Below, in pieces: positions 9,742 through 19,677 of a stretch of DNA of 64,000 bases. Location: assembly GCA_016711825.1 (NCBI GenBank), contig JADJSG010000009.1, forward strand, positions 186,001-250,000. The letters run 5' to 3'. Below the pieces are notes generated by a model. That model was given only the letters and a program-made list of their open reading frames with translations, searched no databases and was not told where the DNA came from. Each line of letters starts with the position of its first letter. Position 1 is the first letter of the stretch. A program made the position numbers and the translations under genes. Source of the stretch: Bacteroidota bacterium (GTDB taxonomy: Bacteria > Bacteroidota > Bacteroidia > Chitinophagales > Chitinophagaceae).

Positions 9742-10425
9742 TTACAACCAGTGATTTTTATGGGCCATTGATATCACTTGCGCTTTTGAATTGACATGCA
9801 ACTTGTTATAAATGTTTGAAATATGTTTTCGTACAGTAAGTGTACTGATATCAGTAAACTCTGCAATGCGTTTTGCATCATACCCATTGACCATATGCAT
9901 CAATATTTCACGTTCTCTTTCTGAAAGTAAATTTTCAATCAATGCCGTATTGTTTTGCTTGTCTGGTTTAGGTTGCTGACCCAATAATTTTAATGTTTTT
10001 CTAGCAATAGCCGGACTCATAGGTGCACCACCAAATTTCAACACTTCAAACAACGAATTATACAAGGTTTGAAATGATTCATGTTTGAGTAAATAACCTG
10101 AAGCACCTGCTTGTATAGCCTCAAAAATATTATCATCATCTTCAAATACTGTCAGAATAATAAAATGCATACTTTCATGTATAGACTTAGCCAATCGAAT
10201 GGTTTCAATACCATTTAAGTCAGGCATTTCAATATCCATAAAAACGACAAGTGGCAAATGTTGCAGAGGAAGACCTTTAATTTTTTCTAAAAATTCGTGA
10301 CCACTATTTGAAGTAAATAAAAGTTGAACATCTGAAAACTGATTTATTTTTTGAATAAAAGTGTTTCTATTCACAGCATTATCTTCCACCAAAGCGATAT
10401 TGATTATTTGATTATCAGATTTCAT
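9742..10425 (-). CDS. NarL/LuxR-type response regulator (orphan)
   Basis: 227-residue two-component response regulator. The receiver domain spans residues 8-125, with acidic pocket 'VEDN' and phospho-acceptor Asp64 in 'VFMDIEMPDLNG'. The conserved Thr/Lys are in 'ILTVFEDDD' and 'GYLLKHES'. A LuxR-type helix-turn-helix follows ('LLSEREREILMHMVNGYDAKRIAEF', recognition helix 'STLTVRKHISNIYNKL'). Such regulators bind DNA as phosphorylated dimers. No histidine kinase is adjacent; the nearest in the window is the kinase at 19678-20814. Upstream lies an 800-base gene-free stretch leading to the giant secreted protein at 11248. Control of that gene is possible but only by position. Family call is certain, targets unknown. 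Confidence 0.93.
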   Translation of the reverse strand: MKSDNQIINIALVEDNAVNRNTFIQKINQFSDVQLLFTSNSGHEFLEKIKGLPLQHLPLVVFMDIEMPDLNGIETIRLAKSIHESMHFIILTVFEDDDNIFEAIQAGASGYLLKHESFQTLYNSLFEVLKFGGAPMSPAIARKTLKLLGQQPKPDKQNNTALIENLLSEREREILMHMVNGYDAKRIAEFTDISTLTVRKHISNIYNKLHVNSKAQVISMAHKNHWL

Positions 10426-11247
10426 AGTTCAATAATAATAATTGTTTTTTAATCACAATATACCAAGTTTGTAGTATTCATTATAATTTAAAAATGAGTG
10501 TACAAAAAGCAATTTCAATACTCTTGAAATTTGTTTATTATATGCATTAGCCCGATGTTTAATCTTTTAAATCCTATTTTCATTTATCATAATATTCCTT
10601 TGAAAACCTTTACCCCTGTTTTCAATACTTAAACTTTGTATTTTATGATATAAATAATCAATGTTGATCTCTTTACAAAAACAGGTTATTATATAAAATT
10701 GCATCTGCATACAAATCCAAATGAATATGCAATTCTACTATTATTCGCTTATTACTATTTCTTCTAAGTGATTTACTACTTCGATGTTATTTTTTTAAGC
10801 TGCTAAAACTTGTACCATTTCCCCTTCTTTCACATGGAGATAATTTCTCTTTACTAGATATATAAATATAGTTGTCAGCTTTAAAGCTACAATGTACTTA
10901 ATGAAAAAATATTGCTTATAAATAATAATAATTCTTATTGTTATTTAATCAGTTCATTCTTCTGCAACTATTATTGAGTAAGCATTTTATAAATAGTTGT
11001 TTAAACATTTTATTTTATATGAGGAATCTATTAATGAAATATTTTAATATATAATAGCATAAGAATGATAACACTTAATGATAAATACATAAGCAAGATA
11101 AAAAAAAAAAACATAAATATGATATTAATCATGACATCAAATAATGGATTTATTTTTAACATGTTTAATTTTGCATTAGAATTTGTTGAAACGTCTAAAA
11201 CAATAAAAACGATTTTAATCACCCTTGAAAATAAAAACAATATAACC
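10426..11247. other. AT-rich intergenic region, divergent promoters expected
   Basis: About 820 bases without a convincing gene, between the divergent response regulator and giant T9SS gene. It is strongly AT-rich with runs such as AATAATAATAATT near 10920-10935 and an A10 run near 11102. Short open frames here lack coding character. The in-frame extension of the downstream ORF back to 11065 has no signal peptide and is better read as untranslated leader. I saw no hairpin terminator or RNA gene. Confidence 0.6.
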
Positions 11248-14200
11248 ATGAAATCATTTTTCCTTTCACTCATCTTATTACTGAGTCTCTCCTTTGCAGT
11301 TAAAGCCCAAAATTGGGCAGGAGCCATTAGTTCAAATTGGAACGATCCAAACAACTGGATTCCAGCTGTAGTTCCTATTTCAACTTCTAATGTAAACATT
11401 ACCAATACAGGAAATAGTCCTAAACTTCAAAGCAATGTTACCATTGGGGTGATTAATGTGCATCCGGGGGTGGTATTAGATTTTAATGGTTATTCCATGA
11501 CGGTATTAAGCAATATTGGTGGTTATGTAACCTTCAATGGCGCCACCTTAATTAATACCAATGGAGCCAGCGATATTGTATTAAATATCACCACTGGCAC
11601 TTCAGGTTACTATGCCACTTTTGATGCATGCACCGTAAATGACAAAATCACATTTAACATAGCTGGTAGCGATGTATATTATGAAGGTAGCACTGCCAAT
11701 CAATACAATGGCGATGTGGTATATAATGTTAATAGCGGACTGACCACTTATCTTTCCTATAGTGCGGCTTCGCAATATGCTGCTAATTTAAGCTTCAATA
11801 GAAATGTAGCAGGGTCAAGTTATATATTAGCTGCCAGTGGATCAATCAATGGCAATTTTAATTATCAGAATCTGGCTGGTGGTCTCAACAGTATCGGCAA
11901 TGGAGGTATAACCACAAATATAGGAGGCACTTGCACCATCAATGCTTCTTATCCAAGCCCTAATGCATTTGTTTTAAGGCGAATAAAAAACCAAACCACC
12001 GGCGGAAGTATCAATGTACAAAATTCAACTGGGTTTGATGTACAAGATGATACACTCAAAGTGAATAGCCTTACGATTCAAGGTTACCGAGCAAATGCCT
12101 ATGCAAGCTTTTTACATAATCAGTTAAATGGAAATCTAACATTAGCAGATGATGCGAGTTACACAGGTGGTTATTACACTGAAATACATCAAAATCATAT
12201 CACTGGCAATACCAGTATCACCATCAATGGCACCAATACTTTATATGAAGCCAATGGTGCCAATAATGCCAATACATTTATTGGAAACACGGTATTTAAT
12301 TTAAACAGTGGAGCAAGTGCCTATATCAGTAACCAGGATAAATCAAACTATAATGGTAATTTAACCATTCTGCGTACAGTGGCAGGTTATACAAGAGCCT
12401 TTAATGCAGGTGCCAATATTACAGGAAATTTTGTTTACAATAATAATTCATCTGGGGCAAATGAATTAGGAAATTTGGCGAATTTAACGTTGATTAATGG
12501 CACCATCAATATGAATGTCAATTTATCACCTGTTAATACAATTATCATGTCACGTATCATCAATCAAACCCCCGGTGGTAAAATCAATCTTTACAATACC
12601 CAAGGGTTTAATTTACAAAATGATAGTTTACTGGTTGATTCATTAAATATCAAGTATTACCGCGGATCGGCATATGGAGTTCTTTTTAACAATCAAATTA
12701 ATGGACACTTAACCCTTGCAGACAGCACTAATTATGGCGGTGGGTACTATACCGATATTCGAAATAATACTATCAATGGTCACACATCATTTACTGTTTT
12801 TGGGACCAATACTTTTTACGAAGCAGATGCAGGTGCTTCGAGTAATACGTATAATGGAAATGTTCTATTCAATTTAAAAAGCAGTGCTTCCGCTTATATC
12901 TCTAATTTAGATACTTCACAATTCAATGGTAATCTTTCGATTATTCGTACCATACCAGGTTATACTAGAGCGTTTAATTCAGGAGCTAATATCACAGGAA
13001 ATTTCACCTATACCAATAACGCTTCAGGCGATAGTGATTTTGGCAGTTTAAACACACCAACCCATATTGCAGGCACTGTGAATATCCATGCCAATCTAAG
13101 TCCTATTGGTGGCATGGGTATTTATCGCATCATCAATCAAACAAGTGGTGGAAAAATCAATGTATATAATTCACGAGGTTTCAATATCCAAAGTGATAGT
13201 TTAAAACTAGACTCTCTGAATATCGTTTCATATAGAGGCAATGCATTTGGCTATTTGTACAATAACCAAATTGAAGGACATCTGCAACTTGCTGATAGCA
13301 CAAGCTATGGGGGTGGCTATAATACTACATTGCAAAACAATACCATCACCGGAAATACTATGTTTCGTATTTATGGTACCAACACTTTTTATGAAGCCAA
13401 TGGAGCCAACTCGCAAAATACATTTAATGGCAATGTAACGATGAATATTGCTGGATCTGCTGAAGTATATACCAATTACGATACCAAATCAACGATTAAT
13501 GGAAACTTTACAGTCAATAGAACTGGCAATGGATATTCATTTCTATTTAGAACTGGCGCAAATATCACTGGCAATTTTAGCTTTACAAAAAATGCAAGTG
13601 GATCTACAAATCTTGGCAATATAAATCATAAAACATCCATCGGTGGCACGGTCAATATCAACGCCACACAAACCACAAACCATTACTTTACTTTACACCG
13701 CATACATAATGCTACCAATGGTGGAAGTATCAACCTACAATCTATATTAGGGATGGATATCCAAAAAGATACTTTACAAGTAACTTCATTGAATGTCACT
13801 GGATATGGTGGAGGTGCCTATGCCTATATTTACAATAACCTAATTACAGGTAATGTAAACACGCAAGACAACGTTGGATACACCAATGGCTATGGCACCT
13901 TTATACAAAACAATACCATCAATGGAAATAGTGTTTTTACCACTTTAGGTACAAATATATTAGTAGAAGCAAATACAGGCAACTTACCCAATACTTTTAA
14001 TGGTAATGTCACTTTCAATGGCAATGGTAGTGGCGGATTATATATATCTAACGAAGCTGCATCTACTTTTAATGGTAATTTGAATATTAACAGAAGTGTT
14101 GCAGGCGTTACAAATGCCTTTAATTTTGGTGGCTATCTAAACGGCAATCTTTCTTATTTAAAAAATGTAGGAGGTGCAAGCGAATTTGGTCATATTAATC

Positions 14201-16323
14201 GAAAAACAAATATCACTGGTACCATCACTATGTCAGTAACACAAACCAAAAGTGATATCTTTAACCTATTCTGGCTACAAAACGGTACAACCGGAGGCAG
14301 TATCAATATTCAAAACACCCGAAGTTTTAATTTCCAAAAAGACTCATTAAAACTTACTACGCTTAATGTGATTGATTATGGTGAAAATGCTTATGCATAT
14401 TTTTTAAATAATCAATTAGAAGGTAACTTAAATTTATCAGATGATGCAGCCTTTGGCAATGGCTACTCTACCATCTTAGAAAACAATACCATTAATGGTC
14501 AATCAAGTTTTACAATCAATGGCAATAACCAATTTTATGATGGCAATGGCGCAGGTACTGGTAGCACATATCTTGGCAATACTACATATACACGCAATGG
14601 CGCTATGATCAATATCGGTAATGGAGATACCAATTCCTATGCAGGTAACTTGATTTTTAATTCTTCTCTATCTATCAATGCCAATCAAATTCAATTGATC
14701 GGCAATGCGAATACTACGATTAATCAATTAGGAACGGCGAATATTGGTATCCAAAAATTAATCTTAAACAAAACAGGTATCGGTAATGTAAGCCTTGAAA
14801 AGCCTGTTCAAATTTTAAATTCATGTCACTTTATTTCAGGTGATATTCTTTCAACGCTATCAACTCCATTGATATTTTTAGACAATACCACCCAAAATAA
14901 TGCCAATGACAATAGCCATATTGTTGGTTCAGCCATTAAAATTGGCGACGATGCCTTTAGCTTCCCAGTAGGCAATGGTGTTGGTCTCAACACGATTGCA
15001 ATATCTGCACCAAGCAATGTAAGTGATAGTATACAAGCAAATATCCTTGTGAAACATCCTGATACAGACGGTTATTCAGTGGCATCTAAAGATCCGGCAC
15101 TGATTAATCTTGCTCCTTTTCATTATTGGACCCTCAACAGAATCAGTGGAACAAACCCCCTTGCTGTTACTTTAGGTTGGGGCAACCCATGTGTGAATGC
15201 AGGTATTACTGACTTGCCTTCATTAGCTGTTGCCCGTTGGAACGGTGCAAGCTGGGCTAATTTAGGGAATAGTGCCACTACTGGAAGTCCTGCAAGTGGA
15301 ACCGTTACAATGTCTGGTACAACTACTAACTTTGGTCCTTTTATATTGGCAAGTACCACTAATTTAAATCAATGGTCAGGAAGCTTTACAGCAGTAACAG
15401 GAACCAATAGCCCTATATGCGCCGGTAGCAGCACAGTACTTACCGCTACAGGAGCTGTCAGTTATACTTGGATGCCTGGCAATCTGGTTGGCAATCCCGT
15501 AACGGTTAATCCAATGGTTACAACTACTTATACCGTTACTGGAGCAAGTGCTACTGGTTGTTTAACCTCTGCTACCAAAACAATCAATGTCATTGTATTA
15601 CCTAGTCTTACAACAACAGTTACCAATGCTGCCATTTGCACAGGTGCAAGTACAACCATCACAGTAAGTGGCGCCAACACCTATGCCTGGCAACCCGGTG
15701 CATTGACAGGCACTTCCAATACAGTAAGTCCTGCAGTTACCACAGTATACACTATCACAGGTACTCATGCCAACGGTTGCACCAATACCACTACCAGAAT
15801 GATTACCGTTGGCTCTTGTGCAGCTTGTGATATAGACGTTACCATCTCAACCTCTCCCTATAGCATTTTGCTTACAGAATCGCAAACCTATATCAAAACA
15901 GAAGGCACCGTAATGATTGACAGTGGTAGCTATGTAAAATTTGATGCTGCACCTACATCATATGTTTTATTAAACCCAGGGTTCCTGGCAAAAAATGGAT
16001 CAGTATTTATTGCACAAGCATTTAACGGATGCACTGCAGGGTCGCCTCAATTACCACAAAATAAAAGCGAGGTAAGCGAATCAATCATGGAGGAAAAAGA
16101 AAATATATTTGTTTATCCAAATCCAACCACTGGCAAAATTACCATCGAATACCCCGCAACGCTCAAAGAAGCAAACCTGTTTGATTTGATGGGTAAAAAA
16201 GTAATGCATATTGACTTGTCAGGTAGCGATACTAAATATGATATGGATATTGGACACTTACCCAATGGTGTGTATATATTTTACGCAGAAGGATTTACTA
16301 ACATTAAAATAATCAAAAACTAA
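11248..16323 (+). CDS. Giant T9SS-secreted repeat protein (191-residue beta-solenoid units)
   Basis: 1691 residues from the ATG at 11248, where a clean signal peptide begins ('MKSFFLSLILLLSLSFAVKA'). Upstream in-frame codons lack coding character. After 'NWNDPNNWIPAVVP' (a common Bacteroidota adhesin start) comes a half unit. Then follow five repeats whose equivalent Asn codons lie at 11989, 12562, 13135, 13708 and 14281: exactly 573 bases, or 191 residues, apart. Each unit holds about eight Asn/Gly-rich coils of 20-26 residues ('NGNLTL', 'TGNFxY', 'GGSINxxN'), suggesting a beta-helix rod. Two Ig-like repeats lie near residues 1387-1520 ('ICAGSSTVLTATGA', 'ICTGASTTITVSGA'). A 3-coathanger-stack-like domain and a T9SS sorting domain ('VYPNPTTGKITIEYP', 'LPNGVYIFYAEG') complete the protein. 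It is probably a surface adhesin or filament. Ligand unknown. Confidence 0.85.
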   Translation: MKSFFLSLILLLSLSFAVKAQNWAGAISSNWNDPNNWIPAVVPISTSNVNITNTGNSPKLQSNVTIGVINVHPGVVLDFNGYSMTVLSNIGGYVTFNGATLINTNGASDIVLNITTGTSGYYATFDACTVNDKITFNIAGSDVYYEGSTANQYNGDVVYNVNSGLTTYLSYSAASQYAANLSFNRNVAGSSYILAASGSINGNFNYQNLAGGLNSIGNGGITTNIGGTCTINASYPSPNAFVLRRIKNQTTGGSINVQNSTGFDVQDDTLKVNSLTIQGYRANAYASFLHNQLNGNLTLADDASYTGGYYTEIHQNHITGNTSITINGTNTLYEANGANNANTFIGNTVFNLNSGASAYISNQDKSNYNGNLTILRTVAGYTRAFNAGANITGNFVYNNNSSGANELGNLANLTLINGTINMNVNLSPVNTIIMSRIINQTPGGKINLYNTQGFNLQNDSLLVDSLNIKYYRGSAYGVLFNNQINGHLTLADSTNYGGGYYTDIRNNTINGHTSFTVFGTNTFYEADAGASSNTYNGNVLFNLKSSASAYISNLDTSQFNGNLSIIRTIPGYTRAFNSGANITGNFTYTNNASGDSDFGSLNTPTHIAGTVNIHANLSPIGGMGIYRIINQTSGGKINVYNSRGFNIQSDSLKLDSLNIVSYRGNAFGYLYNNQIEGHLQLADSTSYGGGYNTTLQNNTITGNTMFRIYGTNTFYEANGANSQNTFNGNVTMNIAGSAEVYTNYDTKSTINGNFTVNRTGNGYSFLFRTGANITGNFSFTKNASGSTNLGNINHKTSIGGTVNINATQTTNHYFTLHRIHNATNGGSINLQSILGMDIQKDTLQVTSLNVTGYGGGAYAYIYNNLITGNVNTQDNVGYTNGYGTFIQNNTINGNSVFTTLGTNILVEANTGNLPNTFNGNVTFNGNGSGGLYISNEAASTFNGNLNINRSVAGVTNAFNFGGYLNGNLSYLKNVGGASEFGHINRKTNITGTITMSVTQTKSDIFNLFWLQNGTTGGSINIQNTRSFNFQKDSLKLTTLNVIDYGENAYAYFLNNQLEGNLNLSDDAAFGNGYSTILENNTINGQSSFTINGNNQFYDGNGAGTGSTYLGNTTYTRNGAMINIGNGDTNSYAGNLIFNSSLSINANQIQLIGNANTTINQLGTANIGIQKLILNKTGIGNVSLEKPVQILNSCHFISGDILSTLSTPLIFLDNTTQNNANDNSHIVGSAIKIGDDAFSFPVGNGVGLNTIAISAPSNVSDSIQANILVKHPDTDGYSVASKDPALINLAPFHYWTLNRISGTNPLAVTLGWGNPCVNAGITDLPSLAVARWNGASWANLGNSATTGSPASGTVTMSGTTTNFGPFILASTTNLNQWSGSFTAVTGTNSPICAGSSTVLTATGAVSYTWMPGNLVGNPVTVNPMVTTTYTVTGASATGCLTSATKTINVIVLPSLTTTVTNAAICTGASTTITVSGANTYAWQPGALTGTSNTVSPAVTTVYTITGTHANGCTNTTTRMITVGSCAACDIDVTISTSPYSILLTESQTYIKTEGTVMIDSGSYVKFDAAPTSYVLLNPGFLAKNGSVFIAQAFNGCTAGSPQLPQNKSEVSESIMEEKENIFVYPNPTTGKITIEYPATLKEANLFDLMGKKVMHIDLSGSDTKYDMDIGHLPNGVYIFYAEGFTNIKIIKN
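11989..14853 (+). repeat. Five in-phase 573-bp coding repeats
   Basis: Units begin at the codon for Asn in the 'xNxTxGG(S/K)IN' motif: 11989-12561, 12562-13134, 13135-13707, 13708-14280 and 14281-14853. Spacing is exactly 573 bases each time, although the copies have diverged strongly. The last unit loses similarity in its second half. A further half unit precedes the array from about 11500. Diverged sequence with conserved length suggests old duplications held in register by the fold. Confidence 0.88.
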
Positions 16324-16350
16324 CTTATAAAAAAACTAAAAATTTAAAAC

Positions 16351-17364
16351 ATGAAAAAATCAATCATTTTAATAATCGGATGTGCTCTAATTACAAACTT
16401 TAGCCAAGCACAATTATATTCAAGTGGCAACAACCTTATTGCAGGTAACAATGTAGGTATTGGTGTCAATACCCCAGCAGTGAGACTACATATCAAAACC
16501 CTTACTACAGGTGAACTTCTACGTATGGAAAATACCAACCCAACTGGCTTTGGTAAGTTTACCCTCTTTAATGACAACCCAAGTAACTATGCCACTTTTA
16601 CGAAATATGGAAGTGGATATGTAGGTGGATATCCTGGTGTTGCCAGTCAATATCCATATGCCAACTTACTTGCATTTGGAAATAATAATGGCGCGGGTAT
16701 ATTTTCAGTAAGTGGAAATGTAGGTATTGCAATCGCTAAAGGGGGAACTACAAAACTCAAATTTAATGTAAACTTCAACACCGAAAATGTAGGTATTGGT
16801 GGAATTGCTGAACCAAGAACGAATGTACATATCAACAGTAGCATCAGTGGTGATACATTAAAAATAACCAATTCAACCACTGGTCATACCGCTACTGATG
16901 GTCTTGATATTCGTACCACTGGCTTAGCAGCCGCTATTGTAAACCGCGAAAACAGCACCCTCGATTTTGGCACCAACAATACTTCGAGAATGAAAATACT
17001 TGCTGATGGCAAAATAGCAATCGGTACTGTAAACACACCTGCTGGTTACAAACTTTTTGTTGAAGAAGGTATCTTGGCCGAAAAAGTAAAAGTGGCTGTA
17101 AAAAGTACTGCAGAATGGTCTGATTATGTATTCGCAAAAGATTATCAATTAAAAGCACTCCCTGAAGTTGAAGCCTTTATCAATGAGCACCAACATCTAC
17201 CAGGTGTACCTTCAGCTGAAGAAGTAGTGAACAAAGGCATTGACATGGCACAAATGGATGCCAAATTGCTTGAAAAAGTAGAAGAGCTTACTTTACATCT
17301 TATCGACATGAATAAAAAAATGATGGAGATGCAAAAACGTCTTGATGCCTTCGAAAAGAAATAA
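16351..17364 (+). CDS. Tail-fibre-like surface protein with C-terminal coiled coil
   Basis: 337-residue exported protein (signal peptide 'MKKSIILIIGCALITNFSQAQ'). The N-terminal two thirds carry 'VGIGVNTPAVRLHIKT', 'VGIGGIAEPRTNVHIN' and 'GKIAIGTVNTPAGYKLFVEEG', the 'G.VGIGT..P...L.V' repeats of phage tail-fibre and Bacteroidota surface proteins. The C-terminal module 'WSDYVFAKDYQLKALPEVEAFI...HLPGVPSAEEV' followed by a coiled coil ('LLEKVEELTLHLIDMNKKM') is a very common Bacteroidota ending. It probably drives trimerisation. No T9SS domain is seen. The ATG lies 27 bases after the stop of the giant T9SS gene. A strong terminator follows, so the two likely form one operon and may assemble together (inference). 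Confidence 0.8.
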   Translation: MKKSIILIIGCALITNFSQAQLYSSGNNLIAGNNVGIGVNTPAVRLHIKTLTTGELLRMENTNPTGFGKFTLFNDNPSNYATFTKYGSGYVGGYPGVASQYPYANLLAFGNNNGAGIFSVSGNVGIAIAKGGTTKLKFNVNFNTENVGIGGIAEPRTNVHINSSISGDTLKITNSTTGHTATDGLDIRTTGLAAAIVNRENSTLDFGTNNTSRMKILADGKIAIGTVNTPAGYKLFVEEGILAEKVKVAVKSTAEWSDYVFAKDYQLKALPEVEAFINEHQHLPGVPSAEEVVNKGIDMAQMDAKLLEKVEELTLHLIDMNKKMMEMQKRLDAFEKK

Positions 17365-17390
17365 TATTTACTCAAAATGAATCATTGTAC

Positions 17391-17416
17391 AAAAAAGTCC
17401 CGAAAGGGACTTTTTT
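17391..17416 (+). terminator. Rho-independent terminator
   Basis: Perfect hairpin with stem AAAAAAGTCCC, loop GAAA and GGGACTTTTTT, 26 bases after the tail-fibre-like gene. It ends the operon of the giant T9SS protein and its partner. Confidence 0.9.
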
Positions 17417-17804
17417 GTATTTTGTTAATACCAATGCTATTTATAAATGATTTTCAGTATTAGAACTCAAAAATGAATTTAGTTATTTAATAATAAATGC
17501 ATTAGATCCATTTCAATTTTATTGATCTATTTCTGAAAATGTTGATTGTACACCCTTAGAAAAATGGTGTTCAAAAATGTATTCTTGCTATTCAAGTTGC
17601 AAAGTTAATATAAATCCTAAAAATGATTCTTACATTGCAATATATAGACCTTTTGCATTGCTACAAAAAACGCAAGTTCACTTTATCTCACTAAGAAAAT
17701 GAATTACGTTTGAGAAAGTAAAATAAAAAATATCAATCTAAACTTTGTTATGTTTATTTAAACCATTACCCTATTTTTATAGTACCTTATAAAATAAGAA
17801 TCCA
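17417..17804. other. Intergenic region, possible VOC-gene promoter
   Basis: About 390 AT-rich bases without a gene. Near the right end TTTG (17745-17748) and TATTTTTA (17772-17779) loosely fit the Bacteroidota promoter, with one mismatch and a 23-base spacer. Nothing else is recognisable. Confidence 0.35.
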
Positions 17805-18323
17805 ATGAAAAGAAAAATGATGTTGATTTTGGCCCTTGCCAGTTCCTTTTGGGCCGGTTATGCATTCAATAATAAAATAAATCATTCAACCAATGCACAA
17901 AAAAAAGTAACTGGCATTGGCGGTATCTTCTTTAAATGCAAAGACCCAAAAAAAATGAGGGAATGGTATTCTATTCACTTGGGGTTGAAAACCAATGACT
18001 ATGGTGCTGTGTTTGAATGGCGACAAGGAACAGATACTTTGCAAAAAGGATTTACCCAATGGAGCCCTTTTACTGAAAAAACGAATTATTTCGCACCTTC
18101 AAACAAAGATTTTATGATCAACTATCGAGTGGCAGATTTGAGTGAATTGGTAACACAACTCAAAAAAGATGGCGTTATCATCACAGACACTATTGAAACC
18201 TACGACTATGGCAAGTTTGTTCATATCATGGATATTGAAGGCAACAAAATTGAGCTGTGGGAACCCAACGATATAGCCTATGAAAAATTAGGTCAACAAC
18301 TGGGATGTCAGACAACCAAATAA
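17805..18323 (+). CDS. VOC/glyoxalase-fold protein, exported or membrane-anchored
   Basis: 172 residues. An N-terminal hydrophobic stretch ('MMLILALASSFWAGYAF') may be a signal peptide or anchor. The rest is one glyoxalase/bleomycin-resistance (VOC) domain: 'VTGIGGIFFKCKDPKKMREWYSIHLGL' opens the first beta-alpha-beta module. 'INYRVADLSELVTQLKKDGV' and 'GKFVHIMDIEGNKIELWEP' form the second, with the metal-ligand type Glu in 'IELWEP'. VOC enzymes act on electrophiles such as methylglyoxal, or on dihydroxylated aromatics. The substrate cannot be read from sequence. An exported VOC protein is less usual than a cytosolic one. The gene appears monocistronic. Confidence 0.85.
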   Translation: MKRKMMLILALASSFWAGYAFNNKINHSTNAQKKVTGIGGIFFKCKDPKKMREWYSIHLGLKTNDYGAVFEWRQGTDTLQKGFTQWSPFTEKTNYFAPSNKDFMINYRVADLSELVTQLKKDGVIITDTIETYDYGKFVHIMDIEGNKIELWEPNDIAYEKLGQQLGCQTTK

Positions 18324-18525
18324 AAGAAAAAGACCTTAAAAAATTGATTTCTTGTCAGGGAAGTAATATCCCCTTTTACAAGCTTCAAATCAGGATACGT
18401 TTCCAAGTATGATTAAAAGACAACTATCCAAATATTTATAAAAAAAATATTCTAATATTTTACCTAAAAAATAAATCAAATAAGTAGATGAATCATTACT
18501 TTTACACACTAAAATTATTATCAGC

Positions 18526-19509
18526 ATGAGAGAAATTGCATTCAGACAAGCCCTGCGCGAAGCCATGCAGGAAGAAATGCGCAGAGATGAAAATGTGTTT
18601 CTGATGGGTGAAGAAGTGGCAGAATACAATGGTGCTTATAAAGTGAGCCAGGGTATGCTGGCAGAGTTTGGTGATAAACGCATTATTGATACCCCCATTG
18701 CTGAGTTAGGTTTCGCTTCTATTGCCGTAGGTGCTGCTTCAAATGGCTTACGCCCTATCGTTGAATTTATGACATGGAATTTTGCAGTTTTGCCTCTTGA
18801 TCAGATATTTAACCATGCTTCTAAAATGTTGGCTATGAGTGGCGGACAATTTAGCTGTCCAATTGTATTTCGTGGACCTAATGGATCTGCGGGTCAATTG
18901 GGTGCCCAACATTCATCGGCGTTTGAAAGTTGGTATGCCAATATACCAGGTCTTAAAGTCATTTCGGTATCAAACCCATATGATGCCAAAGGTTTGTTGA
19001 AAAGTGCTATCAGAGATAATGACCCGGTTGTATTTATGGAAAGTGAAGTGATGTATGGCGATATGGGACATGTGCCTGAAGAAGAATACCTTATACCTAT
19101 AGGAAAAGCCGATGTAAAAAAACAAGGCACTGATGTGACCATTGTATCATACAACAAAATGATGAAAGTGGCGATGAACGCTGCAACCGCATTGGAAACA
19201 GAAGGTATCAGTGCTGAAGTAATTGATCTTAGAACCATACGCCCACTTGATATTGACACCATTATACAATCAGTCAAAAAAACCAATAGACTCATTATTG
19301 TTGAAGAACAATGGCCTTATGGAAGTGTTTCTACTGAAATCACTTATAGAGTACAAAAAGATGCTTTTGATTATTTAGATGCCCCTATCAGACGCATTTG
19401 CAATACGGATACAAGCATGCATTATGCTTCAAACTTAGTAGCAGCACACCTCCCAGATGTGAGCAAAACGGTGAAAGCAATCAAAGAAATCATGTATGCT
19501 GTAAAATAA
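18526..19509 (+). CDS. pdhB: Pyruvate dehydrogenase E1 component, beta subunit
   Basis: 327-residue E1-beta subunit of a 2-oxoacid dehydrogenase complex, most likely pyruvate dehydrogenase, which converts pyruvate to acetyl-CoA with E2 and E3. Diagnostic stretches are 'MGEEVAEYNGAYKVSQGM' (with the Glu that contacts the thiamine pyrophosphate aminopyrimidine), 'DTPIAELGFASIAVGAA', 'FRGPNGSAGQLGAQHSS' and the C-terminal transketolase domain ('EVIDLRTIRPLDIDTI', 'VEEQWPYGSVSTEI'). Full length for the family. The alpha subunit and E2 are not adjacent, which is common in Bacteroidota. A weak promoter-like TACTTTTA lies at 18497-18504. Branched-chain oxoacid dehydrogenase beta is the main alternative, but the sequence reads as PDH. 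Confidence 0.93.
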   Translation: MREIAFRQALREAMQEEMRRDENVFLMGEEVAEYNGAYKVSQGMLAEFGDKRIIDTPIAELGFASIAVGAASNGLRPIVEFMTWNFAVLPLDQIFNHASKMLAMSGGQFSCPIVFRGPNGSAGQLGAQHSSAFESWYANIPGLKVISVSNPYDAKGLLKSAIRDNDPVVFMESEVMYGDMGHVPEEEYLIPIGKADVKKQGTDVTIVSYNKMMKVAMNAATALETEGISAEVIDLRTIRPLDIDTIIQSVKKTNRLIIVEEQWPYGSVSTEITYRVQKDAFDYLDAPIRRICNTDTSMHYASNLVAAHLPDVSKTVKAIKEIMYAVK

Positions 19510-19677
19510 TCACTTTCGCAAGTGTAAATAATGTATTATCATGTAGAGTTTCTATTTGGAAGCTGATGATATCATCGTAACTACATACGATGCTGTAAAG
19601 AAGAAAAGCTCTTGAGCCAGCTTTCTGGAGAAACTTATTGAACTAACAAATACAGGTCAATACATCGCAGTTAATTC

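Noticed and set aside
11065..11247. In-frame N-terminal extension of the giant T9SS protein
   Set aside because: The 61 extra residues are Asn/Ile/Lys-rich with no signal character, whereas a clean signal peptide begins at the ATG at 11248.
11031..11405. 124-codon open frame on the minus strand with hydrophobic stretches
   Set aside because: It overlaps the start of the giant T9SS gene. The hydrophobic part lies in AT-rich leader DNA read backwards, with no recognisable protein.
11989..14853. CRISPR or short-repeat array
   Set aside because: The repeats are long, diverged coding units of 573 bases, not short direct repeats with spacers.
14826..15359. Minus-strand open frames inside the giant T9SS gene
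   Set aside because: They are shadows of low-complexity coding DNA; Ala/Pro-rich translations come from Gly/Thr/Asn codons read backwards.
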